The translations under genes were made by a program, and so were the position numbers. The notes below the pieces were generated by a model that ran no database searches, was not told the origin of the DNA, and saw only the letters and a program-made list of their open reading frames with translations. Positions 43,049 through 55,088 of a stretch of 64,000 nucleotides of DNA are shown here, in pieces. The stretch spans positions 806,001 to 870,000 of the forward strand of contig JAIVFH010000001.1 of NCBI GenBank assembly GCA_025765595.1. The letters are read 5' to 3'. How positions within the stretch are numbered: the first letter of the stretch is position 1; each line of letters opens with the position of its first letter. This DNA comes from Obelidium mucronatum. Taxonomy: Eukaryota; Chytridiomycota; Chytridiomycetes; Chytridiales; Chytriomycetaceae.

Positions 43049-44283
43049 ATGAACAAGGTTTTCGCGCGCCTCTCTTCGACGCTGACGGCGGCGATCGCAG
43101 CGCACGCGCCGCCGCTCGCGGTTGTCGGCGCAGCGGTCCCGCGGCTGGCGGCGTTCCCGCAGGCGCACGTGGCGCAGCCGGTGCCGGCGGCGCGCACGGA
43201 GCGGGCGGGGCTGCGCGCGCAGACGCTGGCGCCGCGCGCGGCGTTTGCAGTCGACGGCGGCGGCGCGTGGACGCCGGGCGCGCGCCGCTGCGGCGTGGTT
43301 GCGGTGAAGCGCGGGATGACGGCGCTGTGGGATGCGTGGGCGGTGCTGACGCCCGTGACCGTGCTGCAGATTGTCGACTGCGAAGTCGTGCGCTCGCGCT
43401 TCAGCCGCGCGTGCGGCGAGTACATGGTCGAGGTCGGCGCCGTGAACGAACACAGGGCGTACCGCGTGCGGCGCCCGCAGCTGTACCACTACCGCAGAGT
43501 CAGGATCACGCCAAAGAAGAAGCTGACGGAATTCAGGGTTTCGCCTGATGCCGTCATGCCGTCGGGTTCGTTCATGTTTATCAGGAGTGTCGGAATTGAC
43601 TCGTTGGATTCCATTATTAGGCACCAGGTTAACTGCAATGCATTACGTACCGGGACAATATGTTGACTGCCAGGCCAAGACGTGAGTTTTTTGACTCTCT
43701 TTTATACAAACTCACAATATAGACAGGACTGGAAAAGGTTTTCAGGGTGTCATGAAACGATGGAACTTCAAGGGTCTTCGAGCCACGCACGGTGTTTCTC
43801 TATCTCACAGATCTGGAGGTTCCACCGGTAACAGACAGGTGGAGAACCATTTTCAACTTTTGAATGGATTTATGATCCCTAATATCATTTAAATAGCTTC
43901 CTGGAAGAGTATTCAAGGGAAAGAAAATGCCTGGACGAATGGGAGGCAAAACTTGTACTGTCCAGAACTTGCGCGTGAGTTTTTCATTCTTCTACAAAAT
44001 CAGTGTTTTTAAACAAGTATCTTTCCAGGTTATGAAAATAGACACTGAGCACAACCTCTTGTACGTCAAAGGAGCTGTACCAGGTCCAGAACATAAATAC
44101 GTTCGCGTCAGTGACGCTATCCGAAAAGGCTGGCACAATCAATGTTTCCCTGAAGGCGCGAAGGTTCCATTCCCAACATTCACTGGAAGTTTGGAAGGCA
44201 TTGAGCGAGAACTGGTTGCACCGGCTCCAAAGGAAGGAGAAAAAGATCCTCTAGCAAGAGCGAGAAGAGAAATCGTGAAGTGA
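43049..44283 (+). CDS. MRPL9: Mitochondrial large-subunit ribosomal protein uL3m
   Basis: uL3m sits near the peptidyl-transferase centre of the mitoribosome. Start ATG 43049 gives a mitochondrial presequence in a very GC-rich exon. Exon 1 (43049..43565) has [16 protein letters not shown] and [15 protein letters not shown] 55-bp intron (43566..43620) joins SG to [20 protein letters not shown]; without it the frame seems broken. Next: [33 protein letters not shown], then [27 protein letters not shown] and [13 protein letters not shown], over introns at ~43682-43733, ~43841-43899 and ~43975-44029. All joins are in phase, so the gene is intact. Confidence 0.93.
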
Positions 44284-44380
44284 TTGGGTTAATTGATGAT
44301 ATGAGTAAAATTTTTATACACATTCTTATTTTGAATTTATAGTACAGATTGGTTATCATTATTAATCTATTTAAAAATAT

Positions 44381-45589
44381 CTATGCATCAGCAAAGAAAG
44401 GATGTTGTAAAACCATTTCGATCGGTATCCGTGCAACAGGATCTACACAGGTCATGGCCGCCAACAAATCCCAAGCCTCGTCATCCAAATCAGGTATATC
44501 ATCCAAAGGAAACTCGCCATGATCATAATTCAGCAATGCATCATATCCGACTTTCCCCGCCATCACTTGGCGAATAGTCGTTGGAATCACCCCTTGCGGC
44601 GTCAACAAGAGATACAACACCATTCCCAAAGCAAACACATCAGCAGCACGACCATCCAACTTCTGATCAGCATAGGGCGAATCCGGAAGAAACTCACACG
44701 CAGAAACCTCAGCCGTGCCATACGAATGAATCCCAAACGAAATATGATTCGCATGCCCAAAGTCAGCAAGTCGGACTTGAGGTCCCAAAGGCCCACCCTG
44801 TTGAACAAGCACGTTCTCTAGTTTGATATCGCCGTGGAATAGATTCAACTGATGCATTTCAAACAACGCCAACGCTATTTGGTGCACAATCTGTTTCACC
44901 GGTTCAATCGGCAGGAAACAATGCCCCTCCGATCTAAACGCGTGGTATCTGTGCGCGTACCCCCAAGACCATAAATCGCTTGTACCGTTCGAGATTGGGA
45001 ACGTAAAGTCGTACAATGAGCCGTTATGGATTGCTTGGAAGTGGACGGGTGCCAGTTTCGGGGCACCGTGACTGTGCGTGTGCCAATCGGACCCAAAGAG
45101 TTCGGTCACCAGGTAGAAATGATTCACGTCTTCCCAGTCTTCCAAGTAGCGGAGAGTGTGTTTTCCATTGGTTGCTAGGAGTTTTAGGACACTGATTTCT
45201 GGGGGGATCGGCGTGTGGACAGACGGGCGCAGTTTGTAGATTATTTTGATTGCACAGGGCAATCCACTAGTTGTAAGGGCTGCTAGAACCACGCCGTTGC
45301 TACCGAAACCAATGATCTTCTTGATGGAGTAGCAATCAATTAAATGGCTGGCAGAATGGTTGAATGCCTGGACGATAGAAATTCTCGCTTTTGCCTCGCT
45401 GGTGAGACCAGAGTAGAGCACTTTGTGGTGCCGGTGACCATGATTGCTGGGTAACGACAGCTGGGGTGATAAGGGTATCGGGCTAGTACAGCCAGAGATA
45501 GAGGAACCAGCTGGTTTGGACATCAAGATAGTATACTTTCGCTTTTTTTTTGATTTCTTGGAGGTATAAGTAACTTCTGGATTGCCCAT
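44381..45589 (-). CDS. Serine/threonine protein kinase
   Basis: Single-exon, 402 residues (an internal start at Met22 is also possible). After a basic, low-complexity N-terminus the kinase domain begins ~85: IIGFGSNGVVLAAL (Gly loop), CAIKII (ATP-binding Lys), HGDIKLENVLV (catalytic loop with H-G-D instead of H-R-D), LADFGHAN (DFG) and a short APE-less activation region ending SAPYADQKLDGRAADVFALG-like text. The replacement of Arg by Gly in the HRD motif implies activation without activation-loop phosphorylation. A ~45-residue insert with LYDFTFPISNGTSD lies between the N- and C-lobes. Overall similarity seems nearest to PAS-kinase or Nim1-like fungal kinases, without certainty. Confidence 0.82.
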   Translation of the reverse strand: MGNPEVTYTSKKSKKKRKYTILMSKPAGSSISGCTSPIPLSPQLSLPSNHGHRHHKVLYSGLTSEAKARISIVQAFNHSASHLIDCYSIKKIIGFGSNGVVLAALTTSGLPCAIKIIYKLRPSVHTPIPPEISVLKLLATNGKHTLRYLEDWEDVNHFYLVTELFGSDWHTHSHGAPKLAPVHFQAIHNGSLYDFTFPISNGTSDLWSWGYAHRYHAFRSEGHCFLPIEPVKQIVHQIALALFEMHQLNLFHGDIKLENVLVQQGGPLGPQVRLADFGHANHISFGIHSYGTAEVSACEFLPDSPYADQKLDGRAADVFALGMVLYLLLTPQGVIPTTIRQVMAGKVGYDALLNYDHGEFPLDDIPDLDDEAWDLLAAMTCVDPVARIPIEMVLQHPFFADA

Positions 45590-45896
45590 GACTCAGATCA
45601 ATATGGGGACACATTTGAGTCATTCCATCGCATAAACCTCCAACTTTTTTTTTTACAACGTCAACAAATAAGAGATTAGCGCCAGTCTCCATAAATGACT
45701 CAAGATGACAGATCAAAACAAAGATTGAAGTTGTGTCTCATCATACAAATTCATAGTTTTATTTCACCACCTATCCAACACTAAACCAAAATACCGAACC
45801 CAACACATTAGAGACAAAGAGGCATAAAAAATAATTGTAAAACCAAGGCTTAAACATGGTGGAAGTCCCCATCCCTTGCGCATAGCGTTCATCATT

Positions 45897-47925
45897 TCAG
45901 TTCTTGTAGTCCTGGTCAATTTCCCAAGCCATAATTCCTGGGAACCCGTTGCTCTTGGCCCAAGCAGTCTTGGCCTCAATAGGATTGCGGGATCGTCGTA
46001 GGAAATGAAGGTTGGCTGGTTGTTGGTAAGGATGGATGGTACAAGGTAGGGTTCTCAGCAAACTTGAAGTACGCACGAGTCCATCCATTGGAACCAGTCA
46101 ACGCGCCGTTGGCAAGCGGCGCGCCAACCTGCTGACGAACTCCCGCAGTGTCTCCACGAAGGTTATGGTACATCCAAACAGTAGAACGCGACTTTTGAGC
46201 ATCTGGCGCAGATCCAGTGCATGGGGATTGCCATGGGTCATCCAACACATCTCCTTGAATAACTGGGTTGTTGCATGGCTTGGAAAGATCGTTGGCGTCG
46301 TAACCGCCGCTGGTACAGTGCTGGTAGAGACCGTTGTTGGTGTTGTTTGCAACGTTCCAGGAACGGCCGTAGAATCCAACACCTGGGACAAGCTTTGACT
46401 TTGGAATACCAATGTCCACGTAGTCCTTTGAGGGATCCGGCGATTGACCACTTCTTTCCGTTCGCGGCTGGTTGCTGTGGGTCGGATGGAGATAGGGGAG
46501 TTCAGTGGCGAGTTGAAGTCGGCGTATGGGGACCAGGAACCGTAGAAGTCGTAGGTCATGACTTGAATGTAGGAAAGCTGCTCAGCAATGGCTGGGAGGT
46601 AGTTGACACCGTTGACAACATAGCGGTTGACGTCTGGGGAAGTAGCGATGGAGAGAATAATGTCGTTGCCGAGTTCAGCACGAAGCGCCTTCAACAAGGT
46701 GACAAAGTTGATGGCGTCGTTAGGGGTCGACCGCGTTACAAGACAGACCGCCGCCTGATGGGTATTCCCAGTCGAGATCAAGACCGTCGAATCCGTTGTC
46801 GGACAAATACTTCTTGATGTTTTTGACAAAGTTGGCAGTGGCAGTGGCGCTCTTGGCGATGTTGGAGAAGTGGACAGAACCGGACCAACCACCGACGGAA
46901 ATAACAGTACGCAAGTTGGGGTATTTGACACGTGCAGTACCTGTCAAGCGAGTAATGTGCAGGAAGTCGGCCCAGTCGTCGAAGCTCTTCAAGGAACCGT
47001 CAGACAAGGCGTTCAAGAACGCGTAGTTAATGACAGAGAAGTTGGTCAAGTCGAGGAGATCGATACGAGTCTGTGGACGCGTGTATGGAGCCCATTGAGC
47101 CCAGTATCTGTTGAGAAGAGGGAATATTAATGCATGAATGGCGCTTTTTAAAGAAAACAAATTTTACCCAATGATTCCTGGAGTTCCAGAGTATGGTCGT
47201 GGGTTCAAAGTCTTGATGTCACAGTTGTTCAACTTGACCCATTCAGTTCTCTTGGATGGTTGCGAACCAGATTCATACTTTGCCTGGTAGTTGACTCCGT
47301 TTTCACTGACAATAGTGTCCTTCGAGTAAGTCTTTCCAGAAATCCACTTGGGGTAGCATTGGTCCTTGGAAGGTGGTGGTGGTGGAGCTGGAACACATGG
47401 CCCTTCGAAGGTCCAGTCAGACGCGGTTGGGGATGGAGTTCCAGAGGTGTAGTATTTGGCAACGTAGTTGTTGCCGTTCAAGCTCGCCTTCTTGTCGGCA
47501 GCTGGGTCGGTTGGGTTATAGATCAAGCCAGGGATGTACGCGTCGTAGCAGTAAGGAAGAGTGGAGGTTCCGGTTGTGGTTGCCACAGCGCTAGTGGTAG
47601 TCGTTGTGGTTGTGGTTGTCGATGGAGCAACTGTTGTTTGAACAGTGGTTCCAGCCGTGGACACTCTTGTGGTTGTTGTTGTAGTGGTGGTAGTCGTTGG
47701 TGCAACAGTTGTAGTGCCTCCACCACAAGCTCCAAGAGGAGCCCAGGGGTCACCTTTTCCTGGGGTGTTGGTAAAATCGGCGTACCATTTGGCGTTGTAG
47801 TTGACACCGTTGTAGCTGACTTGAGCACCGCCTCTGTACACAGCGGAAGAAACCCAAGGGGCGGCGCAGGGAGCAGCGGCGGCAAGCGCAGCGGACATAG
47901 AAGCAAGGACAAAGTTAAGCAACAT
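45897..47925 (-). CDS. Secreted modular chitinase: three chitin-binding modules and GH18 domain, frame-broken
   Basis: Start is set at ATG 47925 because it opens a signal peptide (MLLNFVLASMSAALAAAAP); the frame extends further upstream. Three CBM5/12-like modules follow: CAAPWVSSAVYRGGAQVSYN, CYDAYIPGLIYN...NNYVAKYY and CYPKWISGKTYSKDTIV, separated by two Thr-rich linkers. An intron at ~47108-47166 leads to the GH18 barrel with ISVGGWSGSVHFSNIAKS and FDGLDLDWEYPSGGG (D-x-x-D-x-D-x-E), then YIQVMTYDFYGSW, VGFYGRSW and GIMAWEIDQDYKN. Frame breaks occur at ~46733 (extra C after VDP), ~46480, ~46427 (extra base before DYVDIGIPK) and ~45985-46055 (DDPASIEAK region). Function would be chitin hydrolysis at the cell wall or on substrate. 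Confidence 0.82.
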
Positions 47926-48400
47926 CTTTTTTTCTTTTCGGACTGATATCCTACTCCTGGCGAAGTGAGCCGTCTTTTTAAGTGAATGAGGGTGGCAGTT
48001 GGCCATCGTGACTTGTCACGGGAGCTGGTCCGTTTTGAACTTGCCTCTTGAAACGAACTTTAAATTATCGGTCGATTTTTTTCGCAAGGTATTAACAAGC
48101 TCTTGAGAAGTACTAGGCTAGCGAGCATTCTTTTAGACATAGAAGATGGCGAGAAGGGTTTCCTTCGCTTCATGCTTCTGCGTGTTTGGTCCAACAAAGT
48201 TCATCAGACAGCCTCACGTTAGGTCACGTGAACACGTGACACACAATACCAAGCACGTTCAAGGTTCAATCATGCACGAGAGTGAGTGGTACCAAGCAAT
48301 GCATATGACATTTATGATGAAGTTTTATTACACCCTCAAATGTGTGTGTTCCGGAGTGTGGACCGTGTGTTCTCTAGTACTGATGATTTGGAACACAAAG
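47926..48400. other. Spacer upstream of the chitinase
   Basis: Chitinase promoter side; one short plus-strand ORF (48146-48406) has no recognisable similarity. Marks the switch from gene-dense to repeat-rich DNA. Confidence 0.4.
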
Positions 48401-48487
48401 TGTTGATTATTTAATAAAGCTCATATTTGACTAAGTAATGCGAATTGTGATGAAGTACACACCTGATGATTTGGAACACAAAGTGTT
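48381..48487. repeat. 24-bp direct repeat
   Basis: TGATGATTTGGAACACAAAGTGTT-type unit (24 bp, here described by its ends TGATGATTTG...AAAGTGTT) occurs at 48381..48404 and again at 48464..48487. Confidence 0.85.
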
Positions 48488-48489
48488 AT

Positions 48490-51000
48490 CTATCCCAAAT
48501 CACCAAGATTTCCGGTTTGTCCTAATTTTCCGAAATGTTCCGAAGCGCGCCGAGAAGGCATATTCATCATGGCGCTTCCAGAACTCATGGAAGTCCACGT
48601 GGACAGAGTTTTGCAAGGAAACTGAGCCACATCGGCAGCAATATTTGGCATCAGTTGAGTACTCGCTGGGTCCCCTGGCCAATAAAGAGCCGTTGAAAAT
48701 TCCGGATGTGAAGCCGGAAACAGTTGGATAGCGGTATGCAAGCGTGCCACATTATTTATGATTCTCCGTCCTGTTGTAGTACCGTGCACCCCTTAAAGTA
48801 TGGGGTACGGGATGGGGATACCGGCAAATTATTTTTGAAAATTTCCACTGGCTCTATGCCGTGCAGGTTTTGAACATTGGTAAGCTTCCGGTAACAGACG
48901 AGTATCCCCCAGGCATCGGCCGGATACTTCTACCCGTTCTTATGGCTCTATGCTGTACAGGTTGTTGCCGTTGGTATCAGGTGGAGATCTGAAAGCCAAA
49001 TATTCTAACAGACCACCCTTCGCAATTGTTCTGGTTGTTGGGGCTCTGGGCAGTGGGATTCAATGCTTTAGTCACGTTTTGGCATTTGTTCATTCTATTT
49101 ATTGTGTACCAAAAAACATACAGAAAATAAGGAAACAATTACAAATCGAATTGGGTCTGTTCTTCTGGTTCAGGCGGCTCATCCACGTAGTTTTCCACAT
49201 CAAGTTCCATGATTCTCGGTAATTCAGCCTCTGGATCTACGCAATTCATTTCCTCGTGCAATGCCTATTAAGTGTCCAAGCATGCTGCTATTAAAGAAAA
49301 TCTAGTTAACATTACATAACCATAAGGGCAGCATGCTTCAGCACAGAATCCACAATTGGAGCTGCATTCCCAAACAGACTTTTGGCATATGGCCTCAACT
49401 TAATTTTTGCAATAGAAGTTGGCTCAGTTCTATTATATCTCCTTAAACCTTGGAATAAGAGTCCGAATCCAAAGTCAACAAAGCAAACTAACCCTCTTGA
49501 CCATTTTATCTCTTGTGTTGCTGAAAATGTCTGGAACAGTCTGTTTGTAGAGTTTAGCTTGATCAGGTGTGTATTCTCTCATAATTTCTCTGTGATTGGC
49601 TGGAAGACGATTCTGGATAGTTAAAACTTAAAGTCAGTAAGACAGTGGAAGTTCATAAATAGCCACTTTTAAGTTTGTTCATGGAACTGCTACCATATAT
49701 ACTGGTTTTGCAGGGTCTTGAAAGCTGGTGTTGAAAACTTTTTGAATATCATGCATCCAGTTGGGACAGCTACTGTGGCAGGAGGCCAATTGCACAAAAA
49801 AGTTAACAATGCTTTCACATCAGAGAGTGTCTCAGTTACAGAATTTTTGTTCTGTGGATCCCTCCTGTGGCTCACAGATTCCACAGTGTCAAATTTGGAC
49901 TGTCTCTGCTCCTTCACTCAAATGACGGATCTTATGTGCAAAAATTGCTACCAATTCTTTGCTGGCGTCCATTCAGTTTGAAGTTTAGCAATCCATTCAA
50001 GGAATGTGGAATGAATAATGTTGCTCTTGCTTCTTTGGACGAAGTTGAAACCCAAGTGAATACCATTCACAAGTCTTTCTTCCAAAGTGGTAGATCTGGT
50101 GACTTATTTTGGGCACTAAAGAGGTTTCTACAGCAACAGAGGCGGCTCAGGTCTTTTTTCAAAAAAATGTTTTGAAAAATGTTTTTCAACAACAAAACTC
50201 TGATTGAAATATTATCCAGGGTCAGCTTGAGGGTCTAGCGGGCAAGACGTCAGAAAACGGGAAAGCCGCTGAGGGAGACAGCATTGGAAAACAAGCATCT
50301 AAGGCCCCTGCCAATGAGGCACATAGTCGAAAGTGTGTATTGCTGTTTTAATAAAACGTCAAAGGCAAGCAAAGACAAAAAAGGCAAAAGCTCCAGCATT
50401 GCACTTGCTATTTATGCATCAATTCTGCCAAATTTGTAGTCTTCTTTGATAAAACTTCACCGACCAACAATCATGGTGTTCCAGACATTGAGCACCAATT
50501 AAGTGCAATCCCCGCCTTTGGCAGAGGAACAAAGCGCAACGACAGCCTGGAATTGATCCGTTTTTGCCTGGTCTTCAGTCAATTTTGCAAGTCTCAAGTC
50601 CTAACAGAGTGTTTGGCACTTTTTCACAGGGTGAGAACTGGACCAGAGCATGGATATTGGGGCTTCTTACATTCTTTATCTGCCAACAGGAGCTTCTTTT
50701 CTGTATTAATGGCCTGTTTCATGACAATTCCAAGACCACAATTCTCCACAACAGTTGCAATACATTTAAATCAATTCAGGACCGTCTTTGCGTGAGTTCC
50801 TTATTTGAAAGCCTTCCAATTCACTTGGCGGTGACTGTGATAAGTGTTATTCTGGAGTCTTTGACTTTATTGTCATTGTTTGCCTTGATGCAGTCTTTTT
50901 CGTTTAATAAAGCAATCATAGAGCAACTACAACTAAGCCCTGTAGTATCAGTAGGGAGCGTAAGTATGGCGGTTCGTTTCGGCCACCTTAAAATAAAATG
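48490..51000. other. Transposon-derived coding relics, unclassified
   Basis: Many 60-140 codon open frames on both strands with coding-like composition but no intact gene. Examples: plus-strand MRIVMKYTPDDLEHKV... (48438-48731), minus-strand ALLTFLCNWPPATVAVPTG (49690-49917), and an acidic minus-strand piece ALHEEMNCVDPEAELPRIME (~49150-49260) preceded by a Cys-rich stretch (~49330-49380). Near repeats of a GGCTCTATGC[CT]GT[GA]CAGG unit occur at ~48852 and ~48944. I could not assign these to a named element. Confidence 0.45.
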
Positions 51001-51042
51001 ATTTCGCTTTTCAAAATATATTCCGGCCTGTCAAATTATGAT

Positions 51043-51104
51043 TTTCAAAGCATCGAAAATGAAATCGAAAAGCCCGAAAATGAATTAGAAGCCAACAAAA
51101 TGAA
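51043..51104 (+). repeat. Inverted repeat, left arm (~62 bp)
   Basis: Begins TTTCAAAGCATC and ends GCCAACAAAATGAA. Its reverse complement occurs at 55089..55150 with roughly five mismatches. The pair encloses the transposase and RING genes. Confidence 0.8.
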
Positions 51105-51156
51105 GTAAGAGGACAAAGCCTTCCAAATAGACGTCTTAAAACCTATCAGGAGACTC

Positions 51157-52617
51157 TTGAGACGCTGGTCTGAAATGCCGAAAGCACAGGTGTCTCCTAT
51201 TGAGCACCTTGTCACAGCTCGGGAAATGAGGGCTATGAAATACGTTGAAAGAATGAGCGACAAGCGCATAGCAATCCGACTGAAACAACAACATCCAGGA
51301 GTTTGGGGACTATCAGAGCGCAGTGTCTGTCGCTTCAGAACTCGACATAGTATTGCCAAGACAACATTCACAACAAAAAAGGAATTGGACAAGCATGTGG
51401 TGAAGGCAATTCATCGAGTGAGTATTTTGTTCTTGTTTTATGAAGGCTGCTTACCTGGCGAAAAAGGTCGGCGAGCGAGCTGGCGCAAATACTTTAAAGG
51501 GATTCATGGCAAGTGCCCAAGGTGTTGGAGTCTCCAGGAAGCAGCTGTTGGCTTCTATGAAACGAGTTGATCCTGTCGGTGCACTCAAACGGTTCAATGG
51601 AATGCAAAGGACAATCAAGCGGCACCCAATTCCAAAAATGTATGGAGGCCAATCGTGGTCGATTGATCAAAATGAGAAAATGGTGGATTATGGTGTGGTT
51701 TTGTTTATGGGTGTTGACAGCGGGACCCGTTTAATAGTTTTTTGGGAAGTCTGTGCCTCCAAAAATGCTGTCTCTCTTCTCCGTGCCTTCAGGTAAAACA
51801 AGTTTACAATATTAATCTCTCAGTGATTACATTTTATACTGATACAGCAACATAGGAGTGCTGTTTTGAGGTATGGATGGATGGACACTGTTCGACTTGA
51901 TGCTGGGTCTGAGAATGTGCTCCTCCGGTTTTTGTGTTTATGCACAAGCATCTGCAAAGAAACAAGAATTGTGACTTAGTGCAGGTTGTTAAGAGTACTG
52001 CAAACATTCGTGTTGAGAAACAGTGGGGAGAAGTCAACTGCCGTGTATTGTTCAACTTCAAGGAAGGTCTTGTAGTCCTTGAAAGGAGCCGTGAGTTCTT
52101 AATTTACAATATTTCTCATTGTTTAAATTCTGGTCATTTTGTGTTAGGTAAAGTTCCAATGCATGATCCGGTTTTCCGGTTTTGCGTGTCCACCGTTCTG
52201 CAATGGTTTATTCCATTTCTGATGGAAGATCAATTGAATCCCTTGTGGAACAGCCATTATGTTAGTAAAGTTGGTGTTCCTATCAACCTCTGGAATGAAG
52301 ACAGCAGAACAACCTTGGTCACTGAGGAGGACTTGATGACTGTGGAAGAAACCATTGCAGCTTTTTGCTCTGCTGGCGGATCTGTTACAGAGGATGAAAC
52401 ATTTGGAGACAATCCTTTGGAAGGACATGTTGATTTGCAGGAGGAACGAGACTACAGATTCCGACAGGATTTTCAAACTCCACGAGGCATTATTGACGCA
52501 GTGCTTCTCAGCTCAACAAATGTCAAAAATGCGTTCATCCCTGTGGTTGAACGGTACTTGGAGATAACAATGGAAGTGAAAGCTGAAAGACTTTGGAGAA
52601 GAAGGAGAGATCAATAA
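51157..52617 (+). CDS. Transposase with retroviral-type integrase (DDE) core, degraded
   Basis: Exons: 51157..~51420, ~51449..~51794, ~51848..~52091 and ~52149..52617. The middle exons follow a eukaryotic integrase-core family known from animals and fungi: GVGVSRKQLLASMKRVDPVG, then GQSWSIDQNEKMVDYGVVLF (first Asp, W-x-I-D-x-N), AVLRYGWMDTVRLDAGSENV (second Asp, D-x-G-x-E-N) and STANIRVEKQWGEVN (third, Glu, in R-I/V-E-x-x-W). The end has FRFCVSTVLQWFIPFLME and LWNSHYVSKVGVPINLW. A 28-nt intron (GTGAGT..GAAG at ~51421) is needed to join exons 1 and 2 in phase. Around 51930 one base is missing in a T run, so this copy is probably inactive. Confidence 0.65.
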
Positions 52618-52722
52618 TTGCACTTCTTTTTCTTTATTAAAACAATTCGACACATATAAACTTTGGAATGTTCACACAACAATAAATAATGTCCATCCAG
52701 AGACTCCCGACAAAATGTTGGC

Positions 52723-54210
52723 TTAAACTTGCCAAGACGACTTGATTTCTGAGATGTCAGCCTTGCAGTGAGGGCAGCTGGCGTTCTTCAAGCCAGTAGT
52801 AGACACCCAATGGCCAAAGCAAAGAGGGTGAAACACAACTTTACAAACAGTGCAGGTGCATGCCTCAACTGGTGCAATATAGCTCAAGCAGATAATGCAT
52901 TTGGGGTTGTTCTTGTCTACAAGATTTTCCAAACTCATCGCCGCCGCCACTGGAGCTCCCAGCAACTCTTCCAAGGCGGATTGACTTCCATGAGGTGAGT
53001 TTGTGAGGTCGACCAGAGTTGAGTTGCTACCAGTAGACAAGCGATGCGACCACCCAATAATTGGTGGTTTCGAGACACTTGGATTGGAAGTGGAGCCAGT
53101 GGCATTATCAGCAGTAAATACAGTGTGGGAGGATGTAGCTGTGACCGGAATAGCTTCAGTGTTGTTGTCATTGGTTGATACATCAGTGTCAGACTCAGTA
53201 CTCCCATCGTCATTGCTGTCACTCTCGCTCAGACTATTTTAATAACAGAAAAGTTTAATCAAAATATAAATTGAATAAAGAAGAGACATGCAACCTTGGA
53301 CTCAATATTGTGAAAACTTTTGGCTTTGACCCGAACACATCCTTGCATTTTCTGAAACACAAACTGGAATCCCCCAAACTATCACCGATTAGCTCAACAT
53401 TCTGACGGAATGACGGCGTTGCTCCAAGATAGACCAAGAGTTTGTGATTTGCGGCAGTGTCAATCATTCCCTTGAAGGCATGGCGGTGTGTCTTACTGTC
53501 GTTATTCTCAAAAAACAGAGATTAACGTAATAGGATCAGTCAAAATAAGAGTTACCTTGTGTGATTTTATAATGCTTTCAATAGCCACAAAGAGGTATTC
53601 ATCTCCTTTCACCCGAACAGTCTCCTTGATCTGTGTCGGTTTCATCTTCCCTCCTCCATAACCAACATCATAGTAGGATTCAATTACATACATTGGTGGT
53701 TGACATTGGTCATCACTGCTCTCTGACGAGTCCATACCAGCCCTGCCCGGCTTTTTATTGCCTTTCTCCTCGCGTTTTCTTTGTGCTAACGGAGCCTGGG
53801 GGATGTTGCACCTGTGCGTTTGCTTGGATAAGCTTGCAGTTGAATGGAAGTTAGACCCTTTCAACGGTTTCTTTGGATTTTGAGCCAGTCTATAAGCCTC
53901 TGGATACATAAGAATATCAGGCTGTATTCAACAAAGTGACTTGTCGACGTTACATTACCAGCAAATTTTCCCTTCTTGTCACGATGGGTATGTTTACCGT
54001 GAGCTGGCTTTTCTGCTTCCTCTGAAGAATTGATTTGGATATGTCACATGTCCTTCTTGAATTTCTTGCGAGGTTCTGTACAGATGTCAGTGTTGGAAAC
54101 TAACAAATCACCAGTAGCCATCAACTTACGCTTGCAGTCCTCTAGGTCACTCCAGTCCTCTCCATTCACGATGTCTTTTGCGAAAGGTTCCACTCTGAGT
54201 TGTGGTCAAC
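52723..54210 (-). CDS. RING-finger protein encoded in the candidate transposon
   Basis: Several minus-strand exons: an N-terminal acidic/basic segment (KDIVNGEDWSDLEDC, EEAEKPAHGKHTHRDKKGKFAG, ~54210-53950), AYRLAQNPKKPLKGS...YVIESYYDVGYGGGK (~53909-53555), GMIDTAANHKLLVYLGATPSF (~53470-53290) and a last exon 53240-52723. The last exon has a Ser/Asp-rich linker and ends with a C3HC4-like RING: CIICLSYIAPVEACTCTVC, then H-x2-C...H (VVFHPLCFGHW) and CPHCKAD. RING domains usually act in E3 ubiquitin ligases. The gene is convergent with the transposase. Splice borders were judged by eye; frames near 54100 are uncertain. Confidence 0.5.
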
Positions 54211-54249
54211 ATTGTTTGAGATTTTCCCCATGCCTCGGAAGCAAATAGC

Positions 54250-55088
54250 CAGGTATTTATACCTGTTCTGTTCAATTCTGTTTGCTTGGTAACAATTTTG
54301 CAGTGCTAGTGATTTTACGATGGGAGACGATCAGGCGGACAGGTGCTTCGGAGACCAGATGAGACAAATGCTGATCTGTGTTTCAGAACAAAAAAAAACA
54401 TGCTGAAGCACCGCCCCTGGACTACTGCTAGTGTGATCCAACCGGTTGACTCAGTACAGGCCCTATATGCTTCACAAACATGGTACTTGCTGTGACAAAT
54501 TTCTTTTTTTTCAGTTAGAAATCAGTTCCTTTCTGGCACCCGAACGTCCTCATCTGACCCCCTTCCTGTTGCGGCATCTCGACAATTCTGGGGACTGGGA
54601 CTGCAGGTCATAATCGTTTTCTAGAGATTTGAAACAGTAGGGGTTGGAACTTGGTAGCGATCGGATCACTGGTTTTTTGTTGGCTCTGCCTCTCCTGCCT
54701 TTTTTTCCTGCCCCGCCTTTGTTATTTCTATCAATCCATCAGAAAGTTTGCTTTTATAGCTCCCATATATCTGTAAGTGCATCTGATCATAGGATGAAAA
54801 ACTCAGAACCTGAACTGTTGTTCGTTTCCCAACTGTTCCATGCCAATATTCATTTTACTAAGCACCGACTTAGTACTCCGTGGTTTTGGCTGTTGGATTT
54901 GCAAATCGACTGCATTCGGTTTTGGTTACTTTATTATGTCTCTTATCTCTTACTAGAATATGTGTATAGGTATCCGTAGGGTATGGAGGAGACCCCAGTT
55001 CGAACACCCACTCGGCAACATCTTTTCTGAGTTGGTATTATTTTTCTTTTCTCTCTTGCAAGGCATTTTTTTTTCAGATGCTGTCACT
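54250..55088. other. Non-coding or unclassified region inside the candidate transposon
   Basis: Short open frames with biased composition only; a plus-strand ORF at 54644-54979 with hydrophobic content has no recognisable similarity. Confidence 0.4.

Noticed and set aside
43560..43680. Apparent +1 frameshift in mitochondrial uL3m
   Set aside because: A 55-bp intron with GT..AG ends (43566-43620) joins S-G to T-R-L-T-A exactly in phase and restores the conserved block, so no frameshift is needed.
47560..47720. Tandem repeat array or CRISPR-like pattern
   Set aside because: It is the coding sequence of the two Thr-rich linkers of the chitinase (ACN codon repeats), with no spacers.
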